DNA from: an uncultured Eubacteriales bacterium
GTDB taxonomy: Bacteria; Bacillota; Clostridia; Oscillospirales; Acutalibacteraceae
Assembly (NCBI GenBank): GCA_900316455.1
Contig: ONCX01000019.1
Coordinates: 1 to 64,000 of the forward strand
Length of the DNA stretch: 64,000 nucleotides
Direction of reading: 5' to 3'
Both the position numbers and the translations under genes were made by a program. The first letter of the stretch is position 1; every line of letters begins with the position of its first letter. Below, one piece after another: positions 18,547 to 28,366 of the stretch. The notes under the pieces were generated by a model, which was not told where the DNA came from, ran no database searches, and saw only the letters and a list, made by a program, of their open reading frames with translations.

Positions 18547-21500
18547 ATGCATTTAAAATCCCTTGACATAATGGGCTTCAAATCCTTTCCGGACAAGGTG
18601 AAAATGAGCTTTGTTCCGGGAATTACGGCGGCAGTCGGTCCGAACGGGAGCGGCAAGAGCAACATCAGCGACGCGGTTCGCTGGGTTCTCGGCGAACAGG
18701 CGACACGCATACTCCGCATAAAATCCATGGAGGACGTAATATTCGGCGGCACGGCTCAACGCAAGGCGCTGGGCTTTGCCGAGGTTGTGCTGACTATCGA
18801 CAACACCGACCGCGCCCTTGACTTCGACAGCGACGAGGTCGCCGTCACCCGCAGATATTACCGCTCCGGCGACAGCGAATATAAAATCAACGGCAAGTCA
18901 GTCCGTCTCAAGGACGTAAACGAGCTTTTCATGGATACCGGAATGGGACGCGACGGATATTCCATCATAGGTCAGGGCAAGGTTGCCGACGTGGTGAACG
19001 TCCGTTCTGAGGAACGCCGGAATATTTTCGAGGAAGCGGCGGGAATATCCAAATACCGTTACCGCAAGCAGGAGGCGGAGCGCAATCTTGCCCGCGCCGA
19101 GGAAAATCTCGTTCATCTCGACGCGATAATGTCCGAGTTAGAGGGGCGCGTCGAGCCTCTGCGTAAGGAATCCGAGAAAGCCAAGAAGTACATAGAGCTG
19201 ATGGAGCAGAAGAAAACAGCCGAAATCGGCTTATGGCTCTCCACTCTTGACAGATCGGGCGCACAGCTCCGTGACTGGGACTACAAGGAGACCCTTGCCA
19301 GAAGCCAGCAGGAGAAGATTGACGGCGAAATCGAGCAGACAGAAGCCGAGATAGAGCGCAAATTCGCCCGCAGCAACGAGCTTGCCGCAAAGCGTGACGA
19401 GCTTATGAGACATTCCGCGGAGCTGGAGGAATCGGCGGCTCGTATAGACGGCGAAGCAGCCGTTCTGGAAAACGATATAATCCACCGCACCGGACAGATA
19501 GCGCGTCTGAAATCCGACATAGAGGAATTCGAGCGCAGCGGCGACCTCATGAAGCTTGAAAACGAGCGCAAAAGGCAGGAGATTGCCGACAAGAAGCTCA
19601 TTCTGGAGGAAAAGAGGACAGAAGCGGAGGAGCTTCGCAAACAGCTTGAAGACCTGCGCTCCGATGACAACGAATTCAGCCAGAAAATAAACGCCCTGAT
19701 GAAACGCCGCACGGAGATAACGGGCGGCATATCAGCGGCGCAGGTTGAGATGGCGTCCGCGCAGTCACAGAAGGACGAGATCTCATCGCGCATGGAGAAT
19801 GTTGACAGTGAGATAGAACGCCGCCGGAACGAAATCGAAAAGCTGAACGACGGCATAAGGCTCACTCAGGAGGCAATAGAAGGCGCTGTCAACCGCATTG
19901 CCGAGCTTGACGTTGATACGAGGAATCTTCGGGCAAAGCTGCAATCCATACGTGAACAGGGCGCGCAGGTAAGGCGTGAGAGCGAGAATGCCGAGCTTGA
20001 CGCCAAGGGACACGAGCGCAAGGCGCGTATTCTGGAGGATCTTGAAAAGAGCATGGAGGGCTTTGCGGGGAGTGTCCGCACCGTCATGAAGATGTCGGAG
20101 AACGGCGCTCTTCATGGCATTCACGGTCCCGTTTCCCGACTCATCGACGTGCCGAACGAATACTCTACGGCAATCGAAATCGCTCTCGGCGGCAATATGC
20201 AGAATATTGTCGTTGACAACGAGGACGACGCGAAACGCGCAATTGCCCAGCTCAAGCAGAGCAAGGCGGGACGAGCCACATTCCTTCCGCTCACAACCAT
20301 AAAGCCGTCCAAGTTCACGGAAAGCGGGCTTGATGAATGCGTGGGATTTATCGGAGTCGCCTCCACGCTTGTGAAATACGACAATAAATACTCCGACATA
20401 ATTTCAAACGTCCTCGGCAGGATATGCATTGTTGACAGCATAGACAACGCCGTGAACATGGCGCGGAAATACGGCTACCGTTTCAGGATCGTGACCCTTG
20501 ACGGACAGGTAATCAACGCGGGCGGTTCGCTGACAGGCGGTTCGCTTGCGAAAAATACGGGTCTGCTTGCACGTAAGGGCGAGATAGAAGCCCTGCGCCA
20601 AAAGTCCGCCGACTGCATGTCAAGGAGCGTCGCGCTTAAAGAAAAATTCGCGTCGCTCGAGGAAGAAGCGGACGCGGTAAAAGCGAATATACGTGATAAC
20701 GACGAAAAGCGTCAGACAGTGGGCAACGATAAGGTGCGATTTGAGACCGACCTGAAAAACGTCTCCGCGAACCTTGCTTCCCTGACAGCCGAGGTTGAAA
20801 GGCTTTCAGATGAAAGGGGAACGGCAGGCGAGCGCACACAGTCGTTGACAGACAAAATTACCTCCGCTCAGAATGTAATCTGCGAATTACAAAAGCAGCT
20901 TGCCGGAGTTGAGGAAGAAATTTCAGGCGCGGGGGACGTCCGCGCACAGACCGCGAGGAAGCGTGAGGAAATCTCGGCAAATCTCAGCGAGACCGGAATG
21001 AGCGTCATGTCGCTGTCCAAGGATATAGAGTCGGCTGAGAATTCGATCCGAGAGTGGGAGAGCCGCCGCGAGGAACAGGCAGCACGTGCGGAGAGCATGA
21101 AGACAGAGATAGCCGGACTTGAGGAAAAAAATTCCGAGACCACCGCCGTAGCAAAGCAGATGCGCGAGACAGCCGAAAGTAACCGCCTTGAAGCCGCCGC
21201 GTCAAAGGAGAGCATGGCGGAGCTTGCCATTGAGCGTGAAACGACGGAAAAGGAAATCCACGAGCTTCGCACGGTATCAAAGGAAAAATCCGCCGACAGG
21301 GAAAAAATCACAGGCGAGCTGACGCGTCTTGAAGAACGCCGTGCCGCCGCTCAGAGGGAATACGATCTGATCATACAGAAGCTTTTTGAGGAATATAACC
21401 TCACCCGACGCGAGGCGCAGGAGCAGTTCGAGCCTGCCGCGAACATCAGGGAGTCGGAAAAAAAGGTAAAGGAGCTTCGCGGACAGATGAAGCGTCTGGA

Positions 21501-22116
21501 GCCGGTGAATTTAGGAGCTGTCGAGGAATACAAGGAAGTATTCGGGAAATACACCATGTACAAGACGCAGATAACCGATGTTCAGAAATCCAAGACAGAG
21601 CTTAATAAGCTCATCGAAACCCTCACACAGCAGATGAAAGAGCTTTTTGTCCTAAAATTCGACGAGATCAACAAGCATTTCAAGGTGATATTCACGGAAC
21701 TGTTCGGGGGCGGCAGCGGATATCTTGAGCTGACCGACAGAAACGACGTTCTGAACTGCGGCATAGAGATACACGCGCAGCCGCCAGGCAAGACAATCAA
21801 GAATATCGACCTTTTCAGCGGAGGCGAAAAGACGGTTATCGCGGTTGCGATATACTTTGCCATTATGAAGGTCAACCCATCGCCGTTCTGTATACTGGAC
21901 GAGATAGACTCTGCGCTTGACGAGCGCAATGTAGACAACATCGCCGAATACTGCCGGAGAATGAGCGACAGCACGCAGTATATCATTATTACACACAGGC
22001 GGGGAACCATGGAGGTTGCCAACATGATATACGGCGTAACTATGCAGCAGGACGGAGTATCGAAGCTGTTGGAGCTGAAGATAGACGAGATCAGCGACAA
22101 GTTGGGCGTAAACTAA
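18547..22116 (+). CDS. smc: Chromosome segregation ATPase SMC
   Basis: Core of the bacterial condensin (with ScpA/ScpB), organising and segregating chromosomes. Walker A is VGPNGSGKSNISDAV near residue 33. Long coiled coils flank a hinge domain at about residues 515-660 (GIHGPVSRLIDVPNEYSTA; GGSLTGGSLAKNTG). The C-terminal head has the signature LFSGGEKTVIAVA and Walker B PFCILDEIDSALDERN. 1,189 residues, full length and in one frame. GGAG lies upstream of the ATG. In many Clostridia smc is followed by ftsY; here about 4.6 kb of other genes separate them. Confidence 0.97.
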   Translation: MHLKSLDIMGFKSFPDKVKMSFVPGITAAVGPNGSGKSNISDAVRWVLGEQATRILRIKSMEDVIFGGTAQRKALGFAEVVLTIDNTDRALDFDSDEVAVTRRYYRSGDSEYKINGKSVRLKDVNELFMDTGMGRDGYSIIGQGKVADVVNVRSEERRNIFEEAAGISKYRYRKQEAERNLARAEENLVHLDAIMSELEGRVEPLRKESEKAKKYIELMEQKKTAEIGLWLSTLDRSGAQLRDWDYKETLARSQQEKIDGEIEQTEAEIERKFARSNELAAKRDELMRHSAELEESAARIDGEAAVLENDIIHRTGQIARLKSDIEEFERSGDLMKLENERKRQEIADKKLILEEKRTEAEELRKQLEDLRSDDNEFSQKINALMKRRTEITGGISAAQVEMASAQSQKDEISSRMENVDSEIERRRNEIEKLNDGIRLTQEAIEGAVNRIAELDVDTRNLRAKLQSIREQGAQVRRESENAELDAKGHERKARILEDLEKSMEGFAGSVRTVMKMSENGALHGIHGPVSRLIDVPNEYSTAIEIALGGNMQNIVVDNEDDAKRAIAQLKQSKAGRATFLPLTTIKPSKFTESGLDECVGFIGVASTLVKYDNKYSDIISNVLGRICIVDSIDNAVNMARKYGYRFRIVTLDGQVINAGGSLTGGSLAKNTGLLARKGEIEALRQKSADCMSRSVALKEKFASLEEEADAVKANIRDNDEKRQTVGNDKVRFETDLKNVSANLASLTAEVERLSDERGTAGERTQSLTDKITSAQNVICELQKQLAGVEEEISGAGDVRAQTARKREEISANLSETGMSVMSLSKDIESAENSIREWESRREEQAARAESMKTEIAGLEEKNSETTAVAKQMRETAESNRLEAAASKESMAELAIERETTEKEIHELRTVSKEKSADREKITGELTRLEERRAAAQREYDLIIQKLFEEYNLTRREAQEQFEPAANIRESEKKVKELRGQMKRLEPVNLGAVEEYKEVFGKYTMYKTQITDVQKSKTELNKLIETLTQQMKELFVLKFDEINKHFKVIFTELFGGGSGYLELTDRNDVLNCGIEIHAQPPGKTIKNIDLFSGGEKTVIAVAIYFAIMKVNPSPFCILDEIDSALDERNVDNIAEYCRRMSDSTQYIIITHRRGTMEVANMIYGVTMQQDGVSKLLELKIDEISDKLGVN

Positions 22117-22144
22117 GAGCCGAAAAAACAGGAGGTAAGTAAAA

Positions 22145-22774
22145 ATGTCAAAAGTAGTCATAATGGATCACCCGCTAATAAAGCACAAAATTTCACTTAT
22201 GCGCGACGAGCGCACGGGGACGAAGGACTTCCGCGTGCTGGCGGAGGAAATAGCCATGCTGATGGGATATGAAGCTCTGCGCGACCTTCCGACGGAGCTT
22301 GTACCGGTAAAAAGTCCCGTCGCGGAATCCATGCAGCCCATGATCTGGGGCAAGAAGCTTGCCGTCGTGCCTATTCTCCGCGCCGGACTTGGAATGGTTA
22401 ACGGCATACTGGCGCTTGTCCCCACTGCGAAAGTAGGACACATCGGACTCTATCGTGACGAGGTTACGCACGAGCCGCACGAATATTACTGCAAGCTGCC
22501 GGAGCATATCGACGAACGCCTTGTGATTCTTCCCGACCCGATGCTCGCCACAGGCGGCTCGGCGATTCAGGCTGTTGACTTCATCAAGGCAAAGGGCTGC
22601 CGGAATATCAAATTCATGTGCATAATCGCCGCGCCGGAGGGTCTGGAAGCCCTGAAAGCCGCTCACCCCGACATCGACATCTACGTCGGCAACCTCGACG
22701 ATCATCTCAACGAGGACGCGTATATCGTCCCGGGACTCGGAGACGCGGGGGACAGGATCTTCGGTACGAAATGA
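22145..22774 (+). CDS. upp: Uracil phosphoribosyltransferase
   Basis: Salvages uracil to UMP using PRPP. The PRPP-binding loop is [37 protein letters not shown] and the C-terminal [13 protein letters not shown] are family signatures. 209 residues, full length. AGGAGG lies before the ATG. It follows smc by 28 bases and is probably co-transcribed. Confidence 0.96.
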   Translation: MSKVVIMDHPLIKHKISLMRDERTGTKDFRVLAEEIAMLMGYEALRDLPTELVPVKSPVAESMQPMIWGKKLAVVPILRAGLGMVNGILALVPTAKVGHIGLYRDEVTHEPHEYYCKLPEHIDERLVILPDPMLATGGSAIQAVDFIKAKGCRNIKFMCIIAAPEGLEALKAAHPDIDIYVGNLDDHLNEDAYIVPGLGDAGDRIFGTK

Positions 22775-22798
22775 AAATATTTGCAATGAGTAAATCAC

Positions 22799-22894
22799 AT
22801 GAGCCGTAAAGGAAAGGCAATTGCGCTGGCGGTGGCGATCGGGCAGATGATTGTCAGAATTGACGGTAAAAAGAATTTACCTTCAGGTGTATGA
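22799..22894 (+). CDS. Possible 31-residue small ORF
   Basis: A short frame in the 135-base gap between upp and the NadR-like gene encodes MSRKGKAIALAVAIGQMIV followed by RIDGKKNLPSGV. Composition is protein-like (alternating hydrophobic stretch, then polar), but there is no ribosome site and no recognised family. It could equally be a gene remnant or chance. Confidence 0.2.
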   Translation: MSRKGKAIALAVAIGQMIVRIDGKKNLPSGV

Positions 22895-22909
22895 GGGGGA
22901 AGCGGTTTT

Positions 22910-23392
22910 ATGATATACGGATTTTTTGGCGGAAAATTTCTGCCTTTGCACAGAGGACATTTGTATTGTATAGATACCGCTTCCAGACAGTGCGATTATG
23001 TGACTGTGATAATGTTTACGGGCGGAGATGATGAACTCAGAATATGCAGAGAACAGGACGATGAAATACTTGGCGTTGATTTCCGTATAAAACAGCTTGA
23101 ACGCGTATGTTCGTTATATGATAATGTTGAATTTCACGTGGTGGACGTTACGAACCTGAAGCTGCCGGATGGCACAGAGGACTGGGATGCGGAAACGCCG
23201 CTGGTAAGACGTTATGTTCCAAAGATGGATTATGTATATTCGAGCGAACCGTCATACGGCGAGTATTTTGCAAGAGCGTATCCTGAAGCGGAGCATGTCA
23301 TTGTAGACGCGCAGCGCGTTCATTATCCTATTAGCGGCACGCTCATACGTGCAATGAAAGAAATAAAGGAGCGGAAAAAATGGATGGTCTGA
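22910..23392 (+). CDS. NadR-like nicotinamide-nucleotide adenylyltransferase
   Basis: 160-residue nucleotidyltransferase: FGGKFLPLHRGHLYCID contains the GxFxPxHxGH-type motif, and HYPISGTLIRA is the ISxTxxR-type motif. It resembles the NMN adenylyltransferase domain of NadR, without the ribosylnicotinamide kinase domain. The stop overlaps the start of pnuC by 13 bases, so both are translated together and probably act in nicotinamide riboside salvage to NAD. A separate nadD for de novo NAD synthesis is at 29313. No kinase for nicotinamide riboside is visible in the window. Confidence 0.85.
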   Translation: MIYGFFGGKFLPLHRGHLYCIDTASRQCDYVTVIMFTGGDDELRICREQDDEILGVDFRIKQLERVCSLYDNVEFHVVDVTNLKLPDGTEDWDAETPLVRRYVPKMDYVYSSEPSYGEYFARAYPEAEHVIVDAQRVHYPISGTLIRAMKEIKERKKWMV

Positions 23393-24132
23393 AAAAGATA
23401 GGCAGAGCGTTTCGCTCTCTGAAGTGGTATGAGATAATCATGTGTGTGATTATGCTTGCTATTTCGATTTATTATGCGGTTTTGCCACAGGAGGGTACTC
23501 CGCGTTGGCTTGCGATTATTAATTTTATTTCGGGGTTATGCGGCGTTATCTGCGTATTTTTCACAGCAAAAGCAAACCGCATGAATTTTCCGTTTGCCGT
23601 GATAAATACGACTGTATTTATCATCTATCTGGGCTATTTTGGGATTTGGGCGACATTCTGGTTGGAAACGCTGGTTTATTTCCCGATGAATATTATCTCG
23701 TGGATCAAATGGTATCAGCACAAAGATGAGGAAGACGCGCTTCTCGCAAAATCCAAAAAATTCAAGTGGTGGCAGCACCTTTTAGTAACATGTATCATTG
23801 CTTCTTTGACCGCAATTGTATATTTTACCTTGTCAACCGTTGCCGGAGATACCTGGATGAAATTTGCCGCTCAGTTCGGATGGAACATTACCGTCATGAA
23901 ATGGCTGGATTCCGCCATTTTCGCGATAGGTATTGTGGCCGTTGTGCTTGAAGCGCTCAGATTCAAAGAACAGTATGTCTGGTGGCTTGTTACCGATGTG
24001 ATAGCGGTGGCGCAATACGTTTTAAAGCGGGATCCGGTTTACACCACCAAGAAAGCGATTTATCTTGTGGAAGCGGTAATCGGCATGTCAAATTGGCACA
24101 GGCTGTCAAAGAAAAACGTCGCTAACGAATGA
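23380..24132 (+). CDS. pnuC: PnuC-type nicotinamide riboside transporter
   Basis: 250-residue integral membrane protein with about seven segments. The tryptophan-rich blocks NIISWIKWYQHK and YVWWLVTDVIAVAQYVLKR are typical of PnuC facilitators. The ATG at 23380 lies inside the end of the NadR-like gene, with AAGGAGCGG upstream. Transport likely depends on trapping of the substrate by phosphorylation in the cytoplasm, as in the family. Confidence 0.93.
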   Translation: MDGLKKIGRAFRSLKWYEIIMCVIMLAISIYYAVLPQEGTPRWLAIINFISGLCGVICVFFTAKANRMNFPFAVINTTVFIIYLGYFGIWATFWLETLVYFPMNIISWIKWYQHKDEEDALLAKSKKFKWWQHLLVTCIIASLTAIVYFTLSTVAGDTWMKFAAQFGWNITVMKWLDSAIFAIGIVAVVLEALRFKEQYVWWLVTDVIAVAQYVLKRDPVYTTKKAIYLVEAVIGMSNWHRLSKKNVANE

Positions 24133-24193
24133 TTTCACATCTTTACAAAAGATTTGAAATAACAGAGATTTCTTGTTTCAGGGAGGTTGTTTT

Positions 24194-26374
24194 ATGCAGT
24201 TATTTAAGAAATGTTATGTCCGTAAACTGATCATTTCGGCACTGGCAGTTGCAATGACGGTTGCTTTTCCCGCGGGCGTCTCCGCGGCGAATGGCGGCGC
24301 GTCTGAATCCGCAAAAATTGTAAACGCGCAGACGGACAAGGGCGTGAAAGTGTACGGCGGCGACATCAAGGGAAAGACCATTCTTTTCAAAAACAACGCC
24401 GTCTACAACGGCAGCTTCAAGAGTGAGCTTTTAGATGAGGAACTGGTTTTCTATAACGCGATGTATGAGCATTGCATCACCAATCCGAGCAATTCGACAC
24501 TGGAAATTGATTTGTCCGGCAAGGGCTATACCACCAGTGACAGAACAAAACTTGTCGATTTTATCAGGTCGGCGTTTTTCGCCTTTGCCTATGACCACCC
24601 CGAGGTATACTGGATAGACAGCTACAGCTATTCATACAGCTATTCATATTGGACGAGCGGCGGCAGAATATCAGAGATTGATATTACAATGGAGGAAGCC
24701 TATACAGGCGCTTTCAGCGAAAGAAGCATTGTCAGCAGAGGAATAACCGCAGCCGTCAACGAGATAACTTCATCAAGAGCTTCTTCGTCACGCTATGATA
24801 CCTTAATGGCAATACACGACTATATCTGTGAGAATGCCGAGTATGACAATGACGTTATACAGGGCGGCGCCTATGAGGGGGATCACGCCGAGGATCAGAC
24901 GGCTGCCCCGTTGTTCGGAGGCGGCAGCAGAGGTAAGAAATTTGTCTGTGAGGGATATTCCGAAGCGTTCAAGATTCTTTGCGACAGATTCGGTATTCCC
25001 TGCGTTCACGCTATAAGCGAAGACCACGCGTGGAATTACGTTCAGATGGAGAACGGCAAATGGTACGCGGTTGACGTCACATGGGATGACAATGATGACG
25101 ACGATCCTTGTTACGATTATTTCCTCATAGGCAGCGACACCCAAGGATTCAACGGAATCCCCTTCAACGAGGATCATGTGGAATGCAACTATTATTTTGA
25201 GTCCGATACCATCAATCCCTTTGCATATCCTCCGCTTGAGAGAGAACGTTATATTCCCACTGAGCAGCCCGAGCTGACGCCTCTTGAAATTACGGTTCAG
25301 CCCCAGAGCAGTACGATAAATCTCGGCGATACCATAACGCTTTCCGTAACAGCGCAGGGCGACGATCTCAGCTACCAGTGGTATTACAAAAAGAAAGGCG
25401 CGACTTCATGGAGCGTCTGGAACGGCAGAACTAACGCCGCCGAAAGCGTAACTCCCAACGCCACATGGGACGGAATTCAGCTTTACTGCAAGGTCAGCGA
25501 CATCTACGGCAGTACAGTCAATTCCAACGCAGCCACTATTACAGTGAAGCAGACTCTTAAAATCACCGTTCAGCCCCAGAGCCGTACAATCAACTTAGGC
25601 GATACCATAAAGATTTCGCTCACGGCGCAGGGCAACGGGCTTACGTATCAGTGGTACTACAAGAAAAAGGGCGCGACCTCATGGAGCGTCTGGAACAACA
25701 GAACCAAGGCGACCGAGAGCGTGACTCCCAACGCGACGTGGGACGGAATTCAGCTTTACTGCAAGGTAAAGGATTCGGCGGGCAATACCGCCAATTCCAA
25801 CGCAGCAACTATTACTGTGAAGCAGGAGCTTAAAATCACCGTTCAGCCGCAGAGTAAGACGATTAATTTAGGCGATACCATGAAGATTTCGCTTACGGCG
25901 CAGGGAAACGGACTCACTTATCAGTGGTACTACAAGAAAAAAGGCGCGGCTTCATGGAGCGTCTGGAAGAACCGCACTCATGCTTCCGAAAGCGTAACGC
26001 CAAACGCGACATGGGACGGAATCCAGCTTTACTGCAAGGTAAAGGACTCGGCGGGCAATACCGTCAATTCCAGCACCGCAACCATCACCGTGAAGCAGGC
26101 TCTTAAAATCACCGTCCAGCCGCAGAGTAAGACGATCAATTTAGGCGATACAATGAAGATTTCGCTTACGGCGCAGGGAAACGGACTCACATATCAGTGG
26201 TACTACAAGAAAAAGGGTGCGACTTCATGGAGCCTGTGGAAAAATCACACTCACGCGTCCGAGAGCGTAACTCCCAACGCGACGTGGAACGGAATTCAGC
26301 TTTACTGTAAGGTAAAGGATTCCTCCGGAAATACCGTTAACTCAAATATAGCGGTTGTTACGATTAACGGCTGA
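24194..26374 (+). CDS. Secreted transglutaminase-like protein with four tandem Ig-like repeats
   Basis: 726 residues from the ATG at 24194 (GGGAGGTT upstream). A signal peptide ends near residue 32 (AGVSAAN). A transglutaminase-like cysteine-protease fold spans about residues 190-330: Cys252 in KFVCEGYSEAFK, His in EDHAWNYVQ and Asp in WYAVDVTWDD complete the triad. An odd SYSYSYSYSYW run lies near residue 145. From about residue 364 come four 91-residue Ig-like modules (QPQSKTINLGDT; TYQWYYKKKGATSWS; DGIQLYCKVKD). No sortase signal or membrane anchor is seen at the C-terminus, so attachment may be by the repeats. A peptidoglycan-related or protein-crosslinking/peptidase role is inferred only. 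Confidence 0.88.
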   Translation: MQLFKKCYVRKLIISALAVAMTVAFPAGVSAANGGASESAKIVNAQTDKGVKVYGGDIKGKTILFKNNAVYNGSFKSELLDEELVFYNAMYEHCITNPSNSTLEIDLSGKGYTTSDRTKLVDFIRSAFFAFAYDHPEVYWIDSYSYSYSYSYWTSGGRISEIDITMEEAYTGAFSERSIVSRGITAAVNEITSSRASSSRYDTLMAIHDYICENAEYDNDVIQGGAYEGDHAEDQTAAPLFGGGSRGKKFVCEGYSEAFKILCDRFGIPCVHAISEDHAWNYVQMENGKWYAVDVTWDDNDDDDPCYDYFLIGSDTQGFNGIPFNEDHVECNYYFESDTINPFAYPPLERERYIPTEQPELTPLEITVQPQSSTINLGDTITLSVTAQGDDLSYQWYYKKKGATSWSVWNGRTNAAESVTPNATWDGIQLYCKVSDIYGSTVNSNAATITVKQTLKITVQPQSRTINLGDTIKISLTAQGNGLTYQWYYKKKGATSWSVWNNRTKATESVTPNATWDGIQLYCKVKDSAGNTANSNAATITVKQELKITVQPQSKTINLGDTMKISLTAQGNGLTYQWYYKKKGAASWSVWKNRTHASESVTPNATWDGIQLYCKVKDSAGNTVNSSTATITVKQALKITVQPQSKTINLGDTMKISLTAQGNGLTYQWYYKKKGATSWSLWKNHTHASESVTPNATWNGIQLYCKVKDSSGNTVNSNIAVVTING
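25283..26371 (+). repeat. Four tandem 273-bp repeats coding for Ig-like modules
   Basis: Units begin at 25283, 25556, 25829 and 26102, each exactly 273 bp (91 codons) and starting with the codons for LKIT or LEIT. Units 2-4 are nearly identical in DNA, with long identical stretches; unit 1 is the most diverged. This points to recent duplication or ongoing exchange between copies. Confidence 0.95.
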
Positions 26375-26430
26375 CGGCATGGATTCAAAATGAAATAAAA
26401 AAGATGAATAGTTGACCCGGAATATTCGTC

Positions 26431-26481
26431 CGGCTCGTTTTTCGGATTTTTCAATCTCAAAAACGGGTCGGGCGTTTTTTC
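26431..26481 (+). terminator. Intrinsic terminator
   Basis: A 13-bp stem with two G-T pairs (CCGGCTCGTTTTT with AAAAACGGGTCGG) is followed by GCGTTTTTTC. It lies just after the transglutaminase-like gene in the 387-base gap before ftsY. The rest of that gap holds AT-rich sequence and the ftsY promoter. Confidence 0.65.
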
Positions 26482-26671
26482 TTTGCACAGCACTGTTTTT
26501 TGAATTTTGTATATTTTAGGAATTGTGCGAAAATTATTCAGTCATTTTACGTTAAAAAACAATGATTTTTCCAGTGTTTCAACGAGAAAAATGTATTAAT
26601 TATTTCTGCATGATTCGATTCCTTAGTCAAAAAAAGTCTGCGAATATAAATGTCGCGGCAGTAAAAAATGC

Positions 26672-26700
26672 TTGCATTTTATTCATATTACAGATATAAT
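26672..26700 (+). promoter_or_regulatory. Promoter of the ftsY operon
   Basis: TTGCAT (26672-26677), 17-base spacer, TATAAT (26695-26700), about 55 bases before the ftsY ribosome site. Confidence 0.7.
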
Positions 26701-26761
26701 TATAAAATAGGAATGCACTGAATGAAATGCTTTCCCCACAGAATACGGAGGAATGATGTGA

Positions 26762-27742
26762 ATGGGATTTTTCAAGAGCCTGAAGGAAGGCTTAAAAAAG
26801 ACCCGCGACGGAATTATGGGTCAGATAGACGCGCTGTTCAAGCGCTTTACGAAGGTTGACGAGGAGCTTTTCGAGGAGCTGGAGGAGCTGCTTATCGCCG
26901 CTGACGTGGGAATGCTCACATCGGAAAAAATATGCGATACCCTGCGCGACAAGGTAAAGAAAACAGGAACAAAGGACCCCAAGGAGGTTCGCGATCTCTT
27001 TGTGGAAACGATAGCGGAAATGCTCGACGGCGATATGTCGCTGAAGCTTGATACGAAGCCGTCGGTAATTCTCGTAATCGGCGTAAACGGAGTCGGCAAG
27101 ACAACCACAATCGGCAAGCTCTGCTCGCTTTTCCGCAAGGACGGCAAAAAGTGCGTTATCGCGGCGGCTGACACATTCCGTGCCGCGGCGATAGAACAGC
27201 TTGAGGTGTGGGCGGAGCGTGCGAAGTGCGACATAGTAAAGCACACCGAGGGAAGCGATCCTGCTGCCGTGGTATTCGACGGCATAAGCGCGGCGAAGGC
27301 TCGCGGGGCTGATATTCTGATCTGCGACACCGCCGGCAGACTTCACAACAAGAAGCACCTTATGGACGAGCTTGCAAAGATCAATCGCGTCATAGACCGC
27401 GAAGCTCCCGACTGTGACAGGGAGGTTCTGCTTGTGCTGGACGCAACGACGGGACAGAATGCCATCAATCAGGCGCGTGCGTTCAGGGACGCCGCCGGAC
27501 TGACTGGAATTATTCTCACCAAGCTTGACGGTACGGCACGCGGAGGCGTTGTGCTGGCAATCAAGGAGGAACTGGGCGTTCCCGTTAAATTCATCGGAGT
27601 TGGTGAAAAGATAGAAGACCTGCAGCCCTTCAACCCAAGGGCATTTGCCGCAGCACTTTTCGAGAATTCCGACAGAGTGGGCGATTTTGAGATAAATTTC
27701 GGCGAAGAACCCGAAACAGATGAAGAAGGTGAAGAGGAATGA
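26762..27742 (+). CDS. ftsY: Signal recognition particle receptor FtsY
   Basis: SRP-receptor GTPase that delivers ribosomes to the membrane translocon. It has an N-domain of four helices (about residues 1-90), then the G-domain: [14 protein letters not shown] (P-loop), [21 protein letters not shown] (G3), [10 protein letters not shown] (G4) and [12 protein letters not shown]. The acidic N-terminal A-domain of some FtsY proteins is lacking, as in many Firmicutes, but a short acidic tail ends the protein. 326 residues. GGAGG lies before the ATG. The stop overlaps the rdgB start (ATGA). Confidence 0.96.
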   Translation: MGFFKSLKEGLKKTRDGIMGQIDALFKRFTKVDEELFEELEELLIAADVGMLTSEKICDTLRDKVKKTGTKDPKEVRDLFVETIAEMLDGDMSLKLDTKPSVILVIGVNGVGKTTTIGKLCSLFRKDGKKCVIAAADTFRAAAIEQLEVWAERAKCDIVKHTEGSDPAAVVFDGISAAKARGADILICDTAGRLHNKKHLMDELAKINRVIDREAPDCDREVLLVLDATTGQNAINQARAFRDAAGLTGIILTKLDGTARGGVVLAIKEELGVPVKFIGVGEKIEDLQPFNPRAFAAALFENSDRVGDFEINFGEEPETDEEGEEE

Positions 27743-28338
27743 ATGTAGAAAAAACTACATTTGTCGTTGCAAGCCACAACGAGCATAAGCTGAAAGAATT
27801 CGCCCGCATACTCGAACCGCTGAATATTGTGATAGTAACCCCGTCGCAGTGCGGCGGCGAGGGGATAGAGCCGGTCGAGGACGGCAGTACATTCGAGGAA
27901 AACGCCGTAATCAAAGCGACCGAGTTTGCCCGCAGACTGAATATGCCGGCGCTCGCGGACGATTCGGGAATATGCGTGGACGCGCTGGACGGCGCGCCTG
28001 GAGTATATTCGGCGAGATATTCCGGCGGCGATGACGACGACAACAACGAATTTCTGCTCAAAAATTTAGAGGGCGTGCCGTTTGAAAAGCGCACGGCGCG
28101 GTACGTATGCGTAATATGCTGCGCATATCCTGACGGAAAATATTTCACAGTCCGTGGGGAGTGCGAGGGCAGGATTGGCTTTGAATACAGGGGAGAGAAC
28201 GGCTTCGGCTACGATCCGCTATTCTATTTTGAGAGCGGAAAGACCTTCGCCGAGATATCCGGCGAGGAAAAGGACAGGCTCAGTCACCGCGGCAAGGCGC
28301 TCAGACTGCTTGCTGAAAGACTGAGCGAAAGACAGTGA
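27739..28338 (+). CDS. rdgB: XTP/dITP diphosphatase (RdgB/HAM1 family)
   Basis: Removes deaminated purine triphosphates from the nucleotide pool. The N-terminal [18 protein letters not shown], the catalytic [22 protein letters not shown] and [17 protein letters not shown] are diagnostic. 199 residues, full length. Start overlaps the ftsY stop by four bases, so the two are coupled. Confidence 0.96.
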   Translation: MNVEKTTFVVASHNEHKLKEFARILEPLNIVIVTPSQCGGEGIEPVEDGSTFEENAVIKATEFARRLNMPALADDSGICVDALDGAPGVYSARYSGGDDDDNNEFLLKNLEGVPFEKRTARYVCVICCAYPDGKYFTVRGECEGRIGFEYRGENGFGYDPLFYFESGKTFAEISGEEKDRLSHRGKALRLLAERLSERQ

Positions 28339-28366
28339 TTCTGATTTTTACGGGAGGCATTACGTC

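Noticed and set aside
22775..22909. NAD-type riboswitch before pnuC
   Set aside because: The gap is only 135 bases; no conserved aptamer core was recognised and no terminator is present.
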